Of a DNA stretch of 63,245 nt, positions 43,960 through 51,509 are shown piece by piece; within the stretch, counting starts at the first letter, position 1, and each line of letters starts with the position of its first letter. The position numbers were made by a program, and so were the translations under genes. The stretch lies in contig CAZFCJ010000004.1 of assembly GCA_964517315.1 (NCBI GenBank), positions 1 through 63,245 of the forward strand, in the 5' to 3' direction. Under the pieces are notes generated by a model. It ran no database searches and had not been told where the DNA came from. It saw only the letters and a list, made by a program, of their open reading frames with translations. Source of the DNA: DASWJQ01 sp964517315 (GTDB taxonomy: Bacteria > Chloroflexota > Anaerolineae > Anaerolineales > E44-bin32).

Positions 43960-43984
43960 AAGGCGGCCGGAAACCGGCCGCCTT
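43960..43984 (-). promoter_or_regulatory. Strong hairpin directly upstream of rnpA start
   Basis: AAGGCGGCCGG (43960-43970), 3-nt loop, CCGGCCGCCTT (43974-43984); 11 bp perfect. In the rpmH-rnpA mRNA it would sit where a ribosome-binding site is expected. It could lower rnpA translation relative to rpmH or act as a weak terminator or processing site. Confidence 0.55.
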
Positions 43985-44023
43985 TTAGGGCCGCGCAAGG
44001 GCCCGGGTTATGGGCGAACCTTG

Positions 44024-44200
44024 CTAACCCTTCCAGTCGACCTTCTTGACGTGGTTATTCATCTTATGTGAAAGTCGCTTGCGGCCCTTCTTGCGCCGGT
44101 TCTTGATCACCTTGCGGCCGCCCTTTGACTTCATGCGGGCGCGGAACCCGTGCTTACGGGCTCGGCGACGCTTCTTCGGCTGATAAGTACGCTTTGGCAT
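44024..44200 (-). CDS. rpmH: Large ribosomal subunit protein bL34, C-terminally extended
   Basis: 58 aa, recognised although short. Begins MPKRTYQPKKRRRARKHG, then FRARMKSKGGRKVIKNRR and KKGRKRLSH, the near-universal bL34 core. It then continues for about 13 residues (KMNNHVKKVDWKG) beyond the usual end near residue 45. GAGG lies about 10 nt before the ATG; the promoter at 44255-44283 drives it. Start of the rpmH-rnpA-yidD-propeller-yidC-khpB series. Confidence 0.95.
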   Translation of the reverse strand: MPKRTYQPKKRRRARKHGFRARMKSKGGRKVIKNRRKKGRKRLSHKMNNHVKKVDWKG

Positions 44201-44254
44201 AAGAAATTAACCTCGTCTTTCGACGCGTACGTTCCCTCTCAAACTCGATCCTTG

Positions 44255-44283
44255 ATTATAACGTAACCGCCAGGCGCGGTCAA
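44255..44283 (-). promoter_or_regulatory. Promoter of the rpmH operon
   Basis: On the minus strand TTGACC (44283-44278), 17-bp spacer, TATAAT (44260-44255). Near-consensus; transcript would start about 48 nt before rpmH. Confidence 0.8.
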
Positions 44284-44365
44284 CGTGAGGGGCGCTACGC
44301 ACGCCGAGAACGAATTGCGCTGTGGCTGGTCGTTGAACAAGGGACGATGAGGCGGCCAGCGCGCG

Positions 44366-44394
44366 TTGCTGGGGGCGGACGGCTGATCTATACT
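44366..44394 (+). promoter_or_regulatory. Promoter of orphan parA
   Basis: TTGCTG (44366-44371), 17-bp spacer, TATACT (44389-44394). The ATG follows after 7 nt, so the mRNA is probably leaderless; no Shine-Dalgarno is visible. Confidence 0.6.
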
Positions 44395-44401
44395 CGACCT
44401 C

Positions 44402-45166
44402 ATGACGCGCGCGATCGCAATTGCCAACCAGAAGGGCGGGGTCGGCAAGACGACTACGGTCATCAATCTGGGCGCGGCGCTGGCTGAGCGCGGAAAGCGC
44501 GTGCTGCTGGTCGATCTAGATCCCCAAGCCGCGCTGACCGCCGCCGTGGGGCTCGACCCCTACCGAGTCGAACTTTCAACGCTGGCGCTGCTTCTCGACG
44601 AGGCCGCGCCGACCGAGGAGCTGATCCATCCTATGGGCGGGGCGCTGTGGCTGGCGCCGTCCGCTGTGGATCTGTCGGCGGCGGAGTTCAGATTGGCGCA
44701 CGTGAATAACCGCGCCCGGCGGCTGAGGGCGGCGCTGGCCTCGGATCATGTGGCGGTGGACTTCATTTTGATCGATACTCCTCCCAGCTTGGGCCTGCTC
44801 ACGGTCAACGCGTTGACCGCAGCCGACGAATTGATCGTGCCTGTGGAGTGCCAGTACCTCGCCCTGCGGGGCGTGCGGGCGCTTTTGGAGACGACGCGCC
44901 TGGTCCACGATCGGCTGCACCCCGACTTGAGACTGTTGGGCTTGCTGCCCACGATGTACATCGAGGATTCGCAGCACAGCCGGGCCGTGGTCGCGGAGCT
45001 GCGATCGGTGTTCAAAAGCCGCGTGTTCGACACCCTGATCGAGTACGACGAAGCAGTGGCGATGGCGCCGGCCGCGCGCAAGTCGCTGCTGGCCTTCAAA
45101 CCGGACAGCCCCGCGGCCGCCTCCTACCGGCGGCTCGCCGACGAGGTGATGCGCGGGAGGCGATGA
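44402..45166 (+). CDS. ParA-family ATPase without ParB partner
   Basis: 254 aa. Walker A QKGGVGKTTTVINLGAALA, A-prime VLLVDLDPQAALTAAVG, Walker B DFILIDTPPSLGLLTVN. Close in layout to the chromosomal ParA at 39007 but shorter and diverged, with a single promoter and no partner gene downstream. It faces away from rpmH across a 200-bp gap, the place where dnaA is often found. It may position another cargo (for example a MinD/ParA-like cell-pole role) or be a second segregation ATPase. Confidence 0.88.
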   Translation: MTRAIAIANQKGGVGKTTTVINLGAALAERGKRVLLVDLDPQAALTAAVGLDPYRVELSTLALLLDEAAPTEELIHPMGGALWLAPSAVDLSAAEFRLAHVNNRARRLRAALASDHVAVDFILIDTPPSLGLLTVNALTAADELIVPVECQYLALRGVRALLETTRLVHDRLHPDLRLLGLLPTMYIEDSQHSRAVVAELRSVFKSRVFDTLIEYDEAVAMAPAARKSLLAFKPDSPAAASYRRLADEVMRGRR

Positions 45167-45190
45167 GGGGGCGCGGGGGAGGGCGGATCC

Positions 45191-45701
45191 ATGGGGGAAG
45201 AGAAGCGTTGGCGGCGCTCGATCCCGCTACAGGGCCACGACTATGTCGGTCCCGGAGCGTATTTCATGACCATTTGCACCGACCGTAGACGACCCCTCTT
45301 CAGCACGGTGCGAAATGGGGTGATTCAGATGACCCCGCTGGGGAGTCTAGTGGAAGAGGAATGGCTGCGAACCGGTCAAATTCGCGATGAAGTTCGCCTG
45401 GATGAATACGTGATTATGCCCAATCACATCCATGCGATCGCGTTCATCGTGAAGGATCAAGCGCAAGACACCGGTGTAGGGGCGACCGGCCGGTCGCCCC
45501 TACGAGGGTCCGGACCGGCAACTGGGTCACTTGGCGTTGGTCGCGGGCTTCAAGGCATCGGTAACCATACGGACAAGACAGGAGACCGGCCAGCCGGACC
45601 TCCAGGTTTGGCAACGGAACTATTACGAACGCGTCATCAGGAATGAGGGGGAATCGAACCGCATACGCCGGTACATCCGGCAGAATCCCTTCCGCTGGAA
45701 A
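45191..45701 (+). pseudogene. Frameshifted RAYT transposase
   Basis: Begins at ATG 45191 (GGAGGG 7 nt upstream). The first part carries IPLQGHDYVGPGAYFMTICT and the HUH motif VIMPNHIHAIAFI. A perfect REP palindrome lies in the following linker. Near 45530-45540 the reading frame shifts: the rest (ALVAGFKASVTIRTRQ, WQRNYYERVIRNEG, RRYIRQNPFRWK) continues in another frame. Comparison with the fragment at 45823-45890 suggests a small deletion at the shift point. The catalytic Tyr is thus separated from the HUH motif, so the gene is probably inactive. Confidence 0.75.
45476..45503. repeat. REP-like palindrome in RAYT pseudogene (copy 4)
   Basis: Perfect 28-bp palindrome GTAGGGGCGACCGG with its complement. 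Longest perfect copy of the family in the window, identical in its core to 174-195. It is translated in frame as part of the transposase linker. Confidence 0.85.
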
Positions 45702-45822
45702 GCGACCCTTACTTCACGGAGGGCTGAGCCACAGTCACGCCAGACAGCTGCCAGTCCGCCGAAGACCCTCTCAGGGAGGCGCCTCTTGACTCTAGAACCA
45801 ACCGTATCGTCATATTCGGCCT

Positions 45823-45890
45823 TGACCGGCCGACCCTACGACGGTCCGGACCGGCGTCCGGGTCACTTGGTGCGTGCGTCGCGGGCTTCC
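45823..45890 (+). repeat. Degenerate partial copy of the RAYT linker region
   Basis: Resembles 45490-45553: shared GGTCCGGACCGG, GGGTCACTTGG and GTCGCGGGCTTC in the same order. In one frame it reads LRRSGPASGSLGACVAGF, matching the linker and LG...GF part of the transposase without the frameshift. Remnant of a second RAYT copy or local duplication. Confidence 0.6.
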
Positions 45891-45962
45891 TTTCACCGGA
45901 AGGGAGAATGTTCCAAGGGCCCGTCCCGAACACATACGGGGCAAATCTGAACCACTGCCCCC

Positions 45963-47249
45963 TCAATCCTCCACCCGGTCAATGTGGGCCCCGAGGTCAC
46001 GCAGTTTCTCGTCAATTCGCTCGTAGCCCCGGTCGATTTGGCCGATGTTGCGGATCTGCGACCTGTCCTGGGCCGCCAGCGCGGCCAGGACAAGGGCCAT
46101 GCCGGCGCGGATGTCCGGGCTCTCCAGCGTTTCCCCGACCAATTGGGTGGGTCCCTCCACGATACAGCGGTGCGGATCGCACAGGATCACCCGGGCGCCC
46201 ATCGATACCAATTTGTCGATAAAAAACATGCGCGTCTCGTACATCCAATCGTGGAACAGCGCGGTTCCCTGGCACTGGGTGGCCACGACGATGGCGATGC
46301 TCATCAGGTCGGTCGGAAACGAGGGCCAGGGCATCACGGAGATCTCGGGGATGGCGCCGCCGACGTCGGGTTCGATTTTCAGCGCTTGTTCACCCGGGAC
46401 GACCAGGTCCTCTCCCTGCACCGTCCAGGTCACACCGAGGCGCTGAAGGACCAAGTGGATCATGTCCAGGTGCTCGGGGCCGGCCTGCCGGATGCGGATT
46501 TCACCGCCGGTGACCGCCGCCGCGCCGATGAAGCTCACCACCTCCAGGTAGTCCGGGCCGATCGTGTATTCCCCCCCGGAAAGCCGATCCACGCCCTGTA
46601 CGTGCAGGGTGTTCGAGCCGACGTTCTCGATCCTGGCCCCGGCATGGTTCAAAAAGTGACAGAGTTCCTGCACGTGAGGTTCCGAAGCCGCGTTGCGGAT
46701 GACCGTTTCGCCGCGGGCGGTGACCGAGGCCATGATGGCATTTTCGGTGGCCGTGACGCTGGCTTCGTCCAGCAGAACGTCGGCGCCATGGAGCCGGCCA
46801 GGCGTGTTGATGTGATACTGTCGGTCGTGGTACTCAGTCTCGGCCCCAAGAGTATGGAATGCGAGCAGGTGCGTGTCCACGCGCCGGCGGCCGATGACGT
46901 CCCCTCCCGGCGGTGGAATGTCGATGCCGCCCACGCGGCCCAACATCGGCCCCGCCAAGAGGACCGAGGCGCGGATGCGACGGCACAGTTCCGGGTCGAG
47001 GTTGGCGCGGCGCACCTGGCTGGCGTGGATCCGCCAGCTGTGCGGCGACAGCAGCTCGACTCTGACGCCCAGGCTCTCCAGCAATCGGCGCATGGCCTTC
47101 GCATCGCCGATGTCGGGGATGTTGTGTAGCGTCACGGGCTCATCAATGAGCAGCGTTGCCGCCAGCAGCGGCAGGGCGGCGTTCTTGTTGCCTGAGGGGG
47201 TCACTTCACCCTTGAGCGGATAGCCGCCCTCAATGAGAAAACTGGTCAT
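45963..47249 (-). CDS. murA: UDP-N-acetylglucosamine 1-carboxyvinyltransferase (MurA)
   Basis: 428 aa. Lys22 region PSGNKNAALPLLAATLL, and the flexible loop PPPGGDVIGRRRVDTHLLAF. FPTDLMSIAIVVATQCQGTA contains the catalytic Asp. It transfers enolpyruvyl from PEP to UDP-GlcNAc, the first step of peptidoglycan synthesis. The loop residue equal to E. coli Cys115 is Asp117 here, a natural change that in other bacteria goes with fosfomycin insensitivity. GGAGG lies just before the ATG; the start overlaps the stop of the upstream SAM hydrolase gene by 4 bp. Confidence 0.92.
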   Translation of the reverse strand: MTSFLIEGGYPLKGEVTPSGNKNAALPLLAATLLIDEPVTLHNIPDIGDAKAMRRLLESLGVRVELLSPHSWRIHASQVRRANLDPELCRRIRASVLLAGPMLGRVGGIDIPPPGGDVIGRRRVDTHLLAFHTLGAETEYHDRQYHINTPGRLHGADVLLDEASVTATENAIMASVTARGETVIRNAASEPHVQELCHFLNHAGARIENVGSNTLHVQGVDRLSGGEYTIGPDYLEVVSFIGAAAVTGGEIRIRQAGPEHLDMIHLVLQRLGVTWTVQGEDLVVPGEQALKIEPDVGGAIPEISVMPWPSFPTDLMSIAIVVATQCQGTALFHDWMYETRMFFIDKLVSMGARVILCDPHRCIVEGPTQLVGETLESPDIRAGMALVLAALAAQDRSQIRNIGQIDRGYERIDEKLRDLGAHIDRVED

Positions 47250-48088
47250 TGCGCCTCCCCATGGATCATCTTGACGCGATCGCCCAGGTTGGCCTTCAAG
47301 CGCTCGTCGGCCCGACCGCGGTTGACGGCTACTTCCAGCAGACCCTCGCTTCCGATGTAGGCGACGAGGTCCCCCTCGGGGACGTCAGCGAAGGTCCCGT
47401 GCAGCGCCAGTTCGGAGCCCTCCGGCAGCCTTACCCGCACCCCCTCGACGTCGAAAGACCGTCGATGCGCGTTCGGAAGCCAGGGGTCGAGGTGAGCCTC
47501 ACTGCCCTGTAGCCGCATCCGCCCAATCGAAGTGATCAGGTTGCCGAAGCGGTCGATATGCACGATTTCGCCCTCGACCTCGTCGACCTCCTGATGGAGC
47601 GCTGGCAGTTGAACGCGTTCCAGAGTCTCCGCCCTGGGCCCGAAAGCGTCGAGGGGGACGCCCTGTGCCAAATGCGCCCCGGCCGGTGCGAAGACATCGC
47701 GCCCGTGGAAGGTCGAGCTGACACGATCGAGCCGGTAGCGTGCGGATCGAAGTTCGTGGCTGGCCTCCGCCGGCGACGAGGCCAGCAGGTAGGACAGGAC
47801 GCCGTTGTCCGGGGCCACCAGCTTGCGACCCTGCCAACCGACGACGATCGGGCGCCGCGCGGTTCCTACGCCAGGGTCGACAACGATCACGAAGATCGAG
47901 TGCTCAGGAAAGTAGCGAACCGCCTTCCACAGCTGAAACGCGCCGCCGCGGATGTCGCCGGGCGGCACCGAATGGGTGACGTCGATCACATTCGCCGTGG
48001 GTGATATGGACGCGATGACTCCCTTCATCACCCCGACGTAGGTGTCGGCGGTGCCGAAATCCGTCAAAAGGCCGATGATGGGCAGCAT
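47246..48088 (-). CDS. S-adenosyl-L-methionine hydrolase (hydroxide adenosyltransferase, DUF62)
   Basis: 280 aa. N-terminal motif IGLLTDFGTADTYVGVMKG, then VVDPGVGTARRPIV, and the family signature FHGRDVFAPAGAHLA with catalytic Asp-Arg-His residues; FGNLITSIG in the C-terminal beta domain. Members of the fluorinase/chlorinase fold that lack halide pockets split SAM with hydroxide into adenosine and methionine. AAAGGA precedes the ATG. Coupled to murA by a 4-bp overlap, which has no clear metabolic reason. Confidence 0.9.
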   Translation of the reverse strand: MLPIIGLLTDFGTADTYVGVMKGVIASISPTANVIDVTHSVPPGDIRGGAFQLWKAVRYFPEHSIFVIVVDPGVGTARRPIVVGWQGRKLVAPDNGVLSYLLASSPAEASHELRSARYRLDRVSSTFHGRDVFAPAGAHLAQGVPLDAFGPRAETLERVQLPALHQEVDEVEGEIVHIDRFGNLITSIGRMRLQGSEAHLDPWLPNAHRRSFDVEGVRVRLPEGSELALHGTFADVPEGDLVAYIGSEGLLEVAVNRGRADERLKANLGDRVKMIHGEAQ

Positions 48089-48250
48089 GCGGGATCCTTT
48101 CGGGTGGCGCGGATTCTAGCGGAGGCCCTCTGCACGGTCAATCCGACCCGTGCCCGCCACGCATTAAGGGCGTCCCGACGGGGCCGAAAGCCTAGAACGG
48201 GTGTTCTATTCGACGGCGTTCGGGGCCTGCGCATGGTAAAATGGGAATTT

Positions 48251-49282
48251 GTGAGTAGCAAAGTATCCGGGGGAAACCAGGCCCCGATCGGCGTGATGGC
48301 ATCATATGTACAGGGCTTCGATCGCGTCGCTGCTCGACCTTTGCTTCTGTTGCCCCCGCTCCTGCTCGATTTGTTCCTTTGGTTGGGACCCAAGGTTACC
48401 ATTTCACCGCTCATGGAGCGCGTAACCTCCCAAATGGGCGCCCCGATTGCAGGTGACGAGGCGCTGCAGGAGCAAGTTCGGCTGATCCGTGACGCGCTGG
48501 CGACGATAGGCGAGCAATTCAACTTGCTGACCTCCTTGAGTTCGATCCCGACGGGGGTCCCGAGCCTGATGGCGGCGATCATGCCAGAGAGCGCGCCGGT
48601 CGAGCTGTTCTCCAAGATGCAGATTGGGGAGCCGGGCCTCGTGCTCATGGCTTGGTTAGCGCTCACGGTGGTCGGGCTCGGTCTGGGATCCGTATATCAC
48701 CGCTGGATCGCTCGTGCGGCGGCCCCTGAAGCCAATCTCCCGTCGGGGCTGTGGGCGTGGGGCCGGCTGTTGCTCTTGGCCCTTATGGCGTATGGTGGAC
48801 TCCTGGTGGGGGGGTCAGTGGCCCTCGTCTTGGCGGCCACGGCCGCGGTCATCCTTCCGTTGTTGGGTATTGGAGTCAGCTTTGTCGCGTTCAGCTTGCT
48901 GTTCTGGTTGGTGGTGTATTTGATCTTTACGCCGCATGGAATCATCCGCTATCGCTTCGGCGTCCTTCGCGCGATGATTGAAAGCGCGCTGATTGTACGC
49001 TGGAATTTCTTGCCGACAGTGGGCTTTCTGGCCTCGGCGCTCTTCATATCATGGGTCACCAACATGGTGTGGGCGTTGCCGGAAAGCAGTTCGTGGTACA
49101 GCATGTTGGCCATCGTTGGGCACGCGTTTATCAGCGGAATGATCATCACCAGCAGCTACACGTTTTACCAGAGTCGGCGCGAGTGGCTGGTGAGAGCGCG
49201 CGCAGAGGTCGAATCGCGGTTGCACGCCATGGAAGGGTCGACCGGTACTGAAGAAGGTAATTCGGACGGAGGAGTCAGCTAG
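48251..49282 (+). CDS. Polytopic membrane protein, unknown
   Basis: 343 aa from the GTG at 48251; the frame is open from 48104 but the extra part is basic and unlike protein of this kind. TGG-TAAAAT at 48234-48242 ends 8 nt before this GTG, again a leaderless layout; ATG at 48296 (MASYVQGFDRVAARP) is another candidate. About six helices, for example LLLLPPLLLDLFLWL, LVLMAWLALTVVGLGLGSVY, LLLLALMAYGGLLVGGSVAL and FSLLFWLVVYLIF. The stop touches the gyrB start. Function not recognised. Confidence 0.75.
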   Translation: MSSKVSGGNQAPIGVMASYVQGFDRVAARPLLLLPPLLLDLFLWLGPKVTISPLMERVTSQMGAPIAGDEALQEQVRLIRDALATIGEQFNLLTSLSSIPTGVPSLMAAIMPESAPVELFSKMQIGEPGLVLMAWLALTVVGLGLGSVYHRWIARAAAPEANLPSGLWAWGRLLLLALMAYGGLLVGGSVALVLAATAAVILPLLGIGVSFVAFSLLFWLVVYLIFTPHGIIRYRFGVLRAMIESALIVRWNFLPTVGFLASALFISWVTNMVWALPESSSWYSMLAIVGHAFISGMIITSSYTFYQSRREWLVRARAEVESRLHAMEGSTGTEEGNSDGGVS

Positions 49283-51238
49283 GTGGCGAAAAAGAAAGCG
49301 ACCAGGGAGATCCGCAAACGAGCGGAAAAGATCAGCACCTACGGTGCCAAGGACATCCAGGTCCTGGAAGGTCTGGAGGCGGTGCGCCGCCGGCCGGGCA
49401 TGTACGTCGGTGGCTCGGATGTCAAGGCCCTGCATCATCTCGTGTATGAGGTGGTGGACAACTCGATCGACGAGTCGTTGGCAGGGGCGTGTGACAGGAT
49501 CGATGTCACCATCCACGAGGACAGCAGCGTCACCGTGGAGGACGACGGTCGCGGCATCCCGGTGGACATGCACCCCGAAAAGAAGAAGCCGGCGCTCGAG
49601 ATCGTCATGACCGTGCTGCACGCCGGCGCCAAGTTCGGCGGCGATGGCTACAAGGTCTCCGGCGGGCTGCATGGGGTTGGCGTCTCCGCCGTCAACGCGC
49701 TCTCCAAGTGGTGCGAAGTGGAGGTCAAACGCGAGGGCAAAGTCCACTTGCAGCGTTATGAGCGCGGCATCCCCAAGGGGCCGGTCGAGATGACCGGCAA
49801 GGTGCCCAAGAAAGAGACCGGCACCCGCACCACTTTCCGCTACGATGACGAGATCTTCAAATCCGAGGCGGACTATCGCTTCGACACGTTGGTGCAACGC
49901 TTCAGGGAGATGGCTTTCGTCACCCGCGCCACGACGCTGCACCTGCTGGACGAGCGTAGCGGCCGTGAGATGACCTTCTACTTCGAGGGGGGCATCACTT
50001 CCTTCGTGCGCTACCTCAACCGGCATCGGAGCGTGCTGCACGACATTTTCTACGTCGAGAAGGACATCGAGGGCACCGGAATTGAGGTCGCGATGCAGTA
50101 CACCGACGCGTTTGCCGAGTCGGTGTATTCCTTCGCCAACACGATCAACACCGTGGACGGCGGAACCCATCTGACCGGATTGAGGGCCGCCATCACCCGC
50201 ACGATCAACGATTATGCCCGCAAGAACAACCTGCTGAAGGATTCAGATCCGAACTTCACGGGCGACGACACCCGAGAGGGACTGACGGCGATCGTCAGCA
50301 TCAAGCATCACGACCCCCAGTTCGAGAGCCAGACCAAGGTCAAGCTGATGAACCCTGAAGTCCAGACTCAGGTGCAGCAAGTTCTCGGCGAGGGGCTGAG
50401 CGCGTTTTTAGAAGAGAACCCCCGCGCCGGGCGGGCCATCGTGCAGAAATGTCTGACCTCGGCCCGAGCCCGGGCAGCCGCGCGCAAAGCTCGTGACCTG
50501 GTGATCCGTAAGAGCGCACTGGAGAGCCTGACGCTGCCCGGCAAACTTGCGGATTGCTCGGAACGCAATCCGAACCGGGCTGAGCTGTACATCGTCGAGG
50601 GCGATTCGGCGGGTGGATCGGCCAAGCAGGGTCGGGACCGCCATTTCCAGGCGATCCTGCCACTGAGGGGCAAGATCCTGAACACCGAGCGCGCCCGGCT
50701 GGACAAGATCCTGTCCAACAACGAAGTCAAGGCGCTCATCTCGGCGTTGGGCACCGGGATTGGTGAGTCGTTTGATCTGGACAATCTACGCTACGGCCGG
50801 GTGATCATCATGACCGACGCCGACGTGGACGGCAGTCATATCCGCACGTTGCTGCTCACGTTCTTCTTCCGCTATATGCCTGAGCTCATCGAGAACGGGC
50901 ACCTGTTCATCGCTCAGCCTCCGCTGTACCGGATCAGGCACAAGCGGGATGAACATTACGCGTACACGGAAGCACAGCGTGAGAAGCTGGTCAAGGAGCT
51001 GGTGGGGAAGAACGAGGAAAAGCTCTCCATCTCCCGCTACAAGGGACTCGGTGAGATGAACCCCGAACAGCTTTGGGATACGACCATGGATCCCGCCAAC
51101 CGCACCCTGCTGCAAGTGACCATCGAAGACGCCGCGGCGGCGGATCGGACCTTCGATATGCTGATGGGCTCCTCGGTGCCGCCGAGAAGGCGCTTTATCC
51201 AGACCCACGCCCATGAGGTGCGCAACCTGGACGTCTGA
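49283..51238 (+). CDS. gyrB: DNA gyrase subunit B
   Basis: 651 aa. GTG start directly after the previous stop, with GGAGGAG 8 nt upstream. GHKL ATPase residues are in EVVDNSIDESLAG and GRGIPVDMHPEKKKPALEIV, with GGLHGVGVSAVNALS. The TOPRIM part has AELYIVEGDSAGGSAKQGRD and MTDADVDGSHIRTLLL. The C-terminus has GEMNPEQLWDTTMDP. With GyrA it introduces negative supercoils. No gyrA nearby. Confidence 0.95.
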   Translation: MAKKKATREIRKRAEKISTYGAKDIQVLEGLEAVRRRPGMYVGGSDVKALHHLVYEVVDNSIDESLAGACDRIDVTIHEDSSVTVEDDGRGIPVDMHPEKKKPALEIVMTVLHAGAKFGGDGYKVSGGLHGVGVSAVNALSKWCEVEVKREGKVHLQRYERGIPKGPVEMTGKVPKKETGTRTTFRYDDEIFKSEADYRFDTLVQRFREMAFVTRATTLHLLDERSGREMTFYFEGGITSFVRYLNRHRSVLHDIFYVEKDIEGTGIEVAMQYTDAFAESVYSFANTINTVDGGTHLTGLRAAITRTINDYARKNNLLKDSDPNFTGDDTREGLTAIVSIKHHDPQFESQTKVKLMNPEVQTQVQQVLGEGLSAFLEENPRAGRAIVQKCLTSARARAAARKARDLVIRKSALESLTLPGKLADCSERNPNRAELYIVEGDSAGGSAKQGRDRHFQAILPLRGKILNTERARLDKILSNNEVKALISALGTGIGESFDLDNLRYGRVIIMTDADVDGSHIRTLLLTFFFRYMPELIENGHLFIAQPPLYRIRHKRDEHYAYTEAQREKLVKELVGKNEEKLSISRYKGLGEMNPEQLWDTTMDPANRTLLQVTIEDAAAADRTFDMLMGSSVPPRRRFIQTHAHEVRNLDV

Positions 51239-51274
51239 CACGCTCTTCTGGGATCCGTGCCCCGGGATTCCGCT

Positions 51275-51305
51275 GCCGGTTACCAGCTCGTTCCTGGTAA
51301 CTGGC
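51275..51305 (+). terminator. Hairpin downstream of gyrB
   Basis: GCCGGTTACCAG (51275-51286) with CTGGTAACTGGC (51294-51305): 12-bp stem with one G-U pair, 37 bp after the gyrB stop. No T-run. A second hairpin GGCCGGGC/GCCCGGCC lies at 51367-51388. The 270-bp gap between gyrB and sigA holds no gene. Confidence 0.45.
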
Positions 51306-51509
51306 AGAGCGTGGCCCGTCAATCCGACGGGATTCCGTTCCAGAGAAGGCTATGCCCTCAAACGGGGGCCGGGCTCCCATGCCCGGCCGGCGATACGCGG
51401 GGGCGTGGCAACCCCCGCTCCCAAATTGGGTGCGGCATCCTATCCATCGACATCCCGTTGAACGATCACGAGCGGCCAGCAGACGGAGGCCGCAGGCTGA
51501 AACCCAGAT

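Noticed and set aside
44201..44401. Possible oriC between rpmH and parA
   Set aside because: No DnaA-box cluster or AT-rich unwinding region visible; the gap is filled by two promoters.
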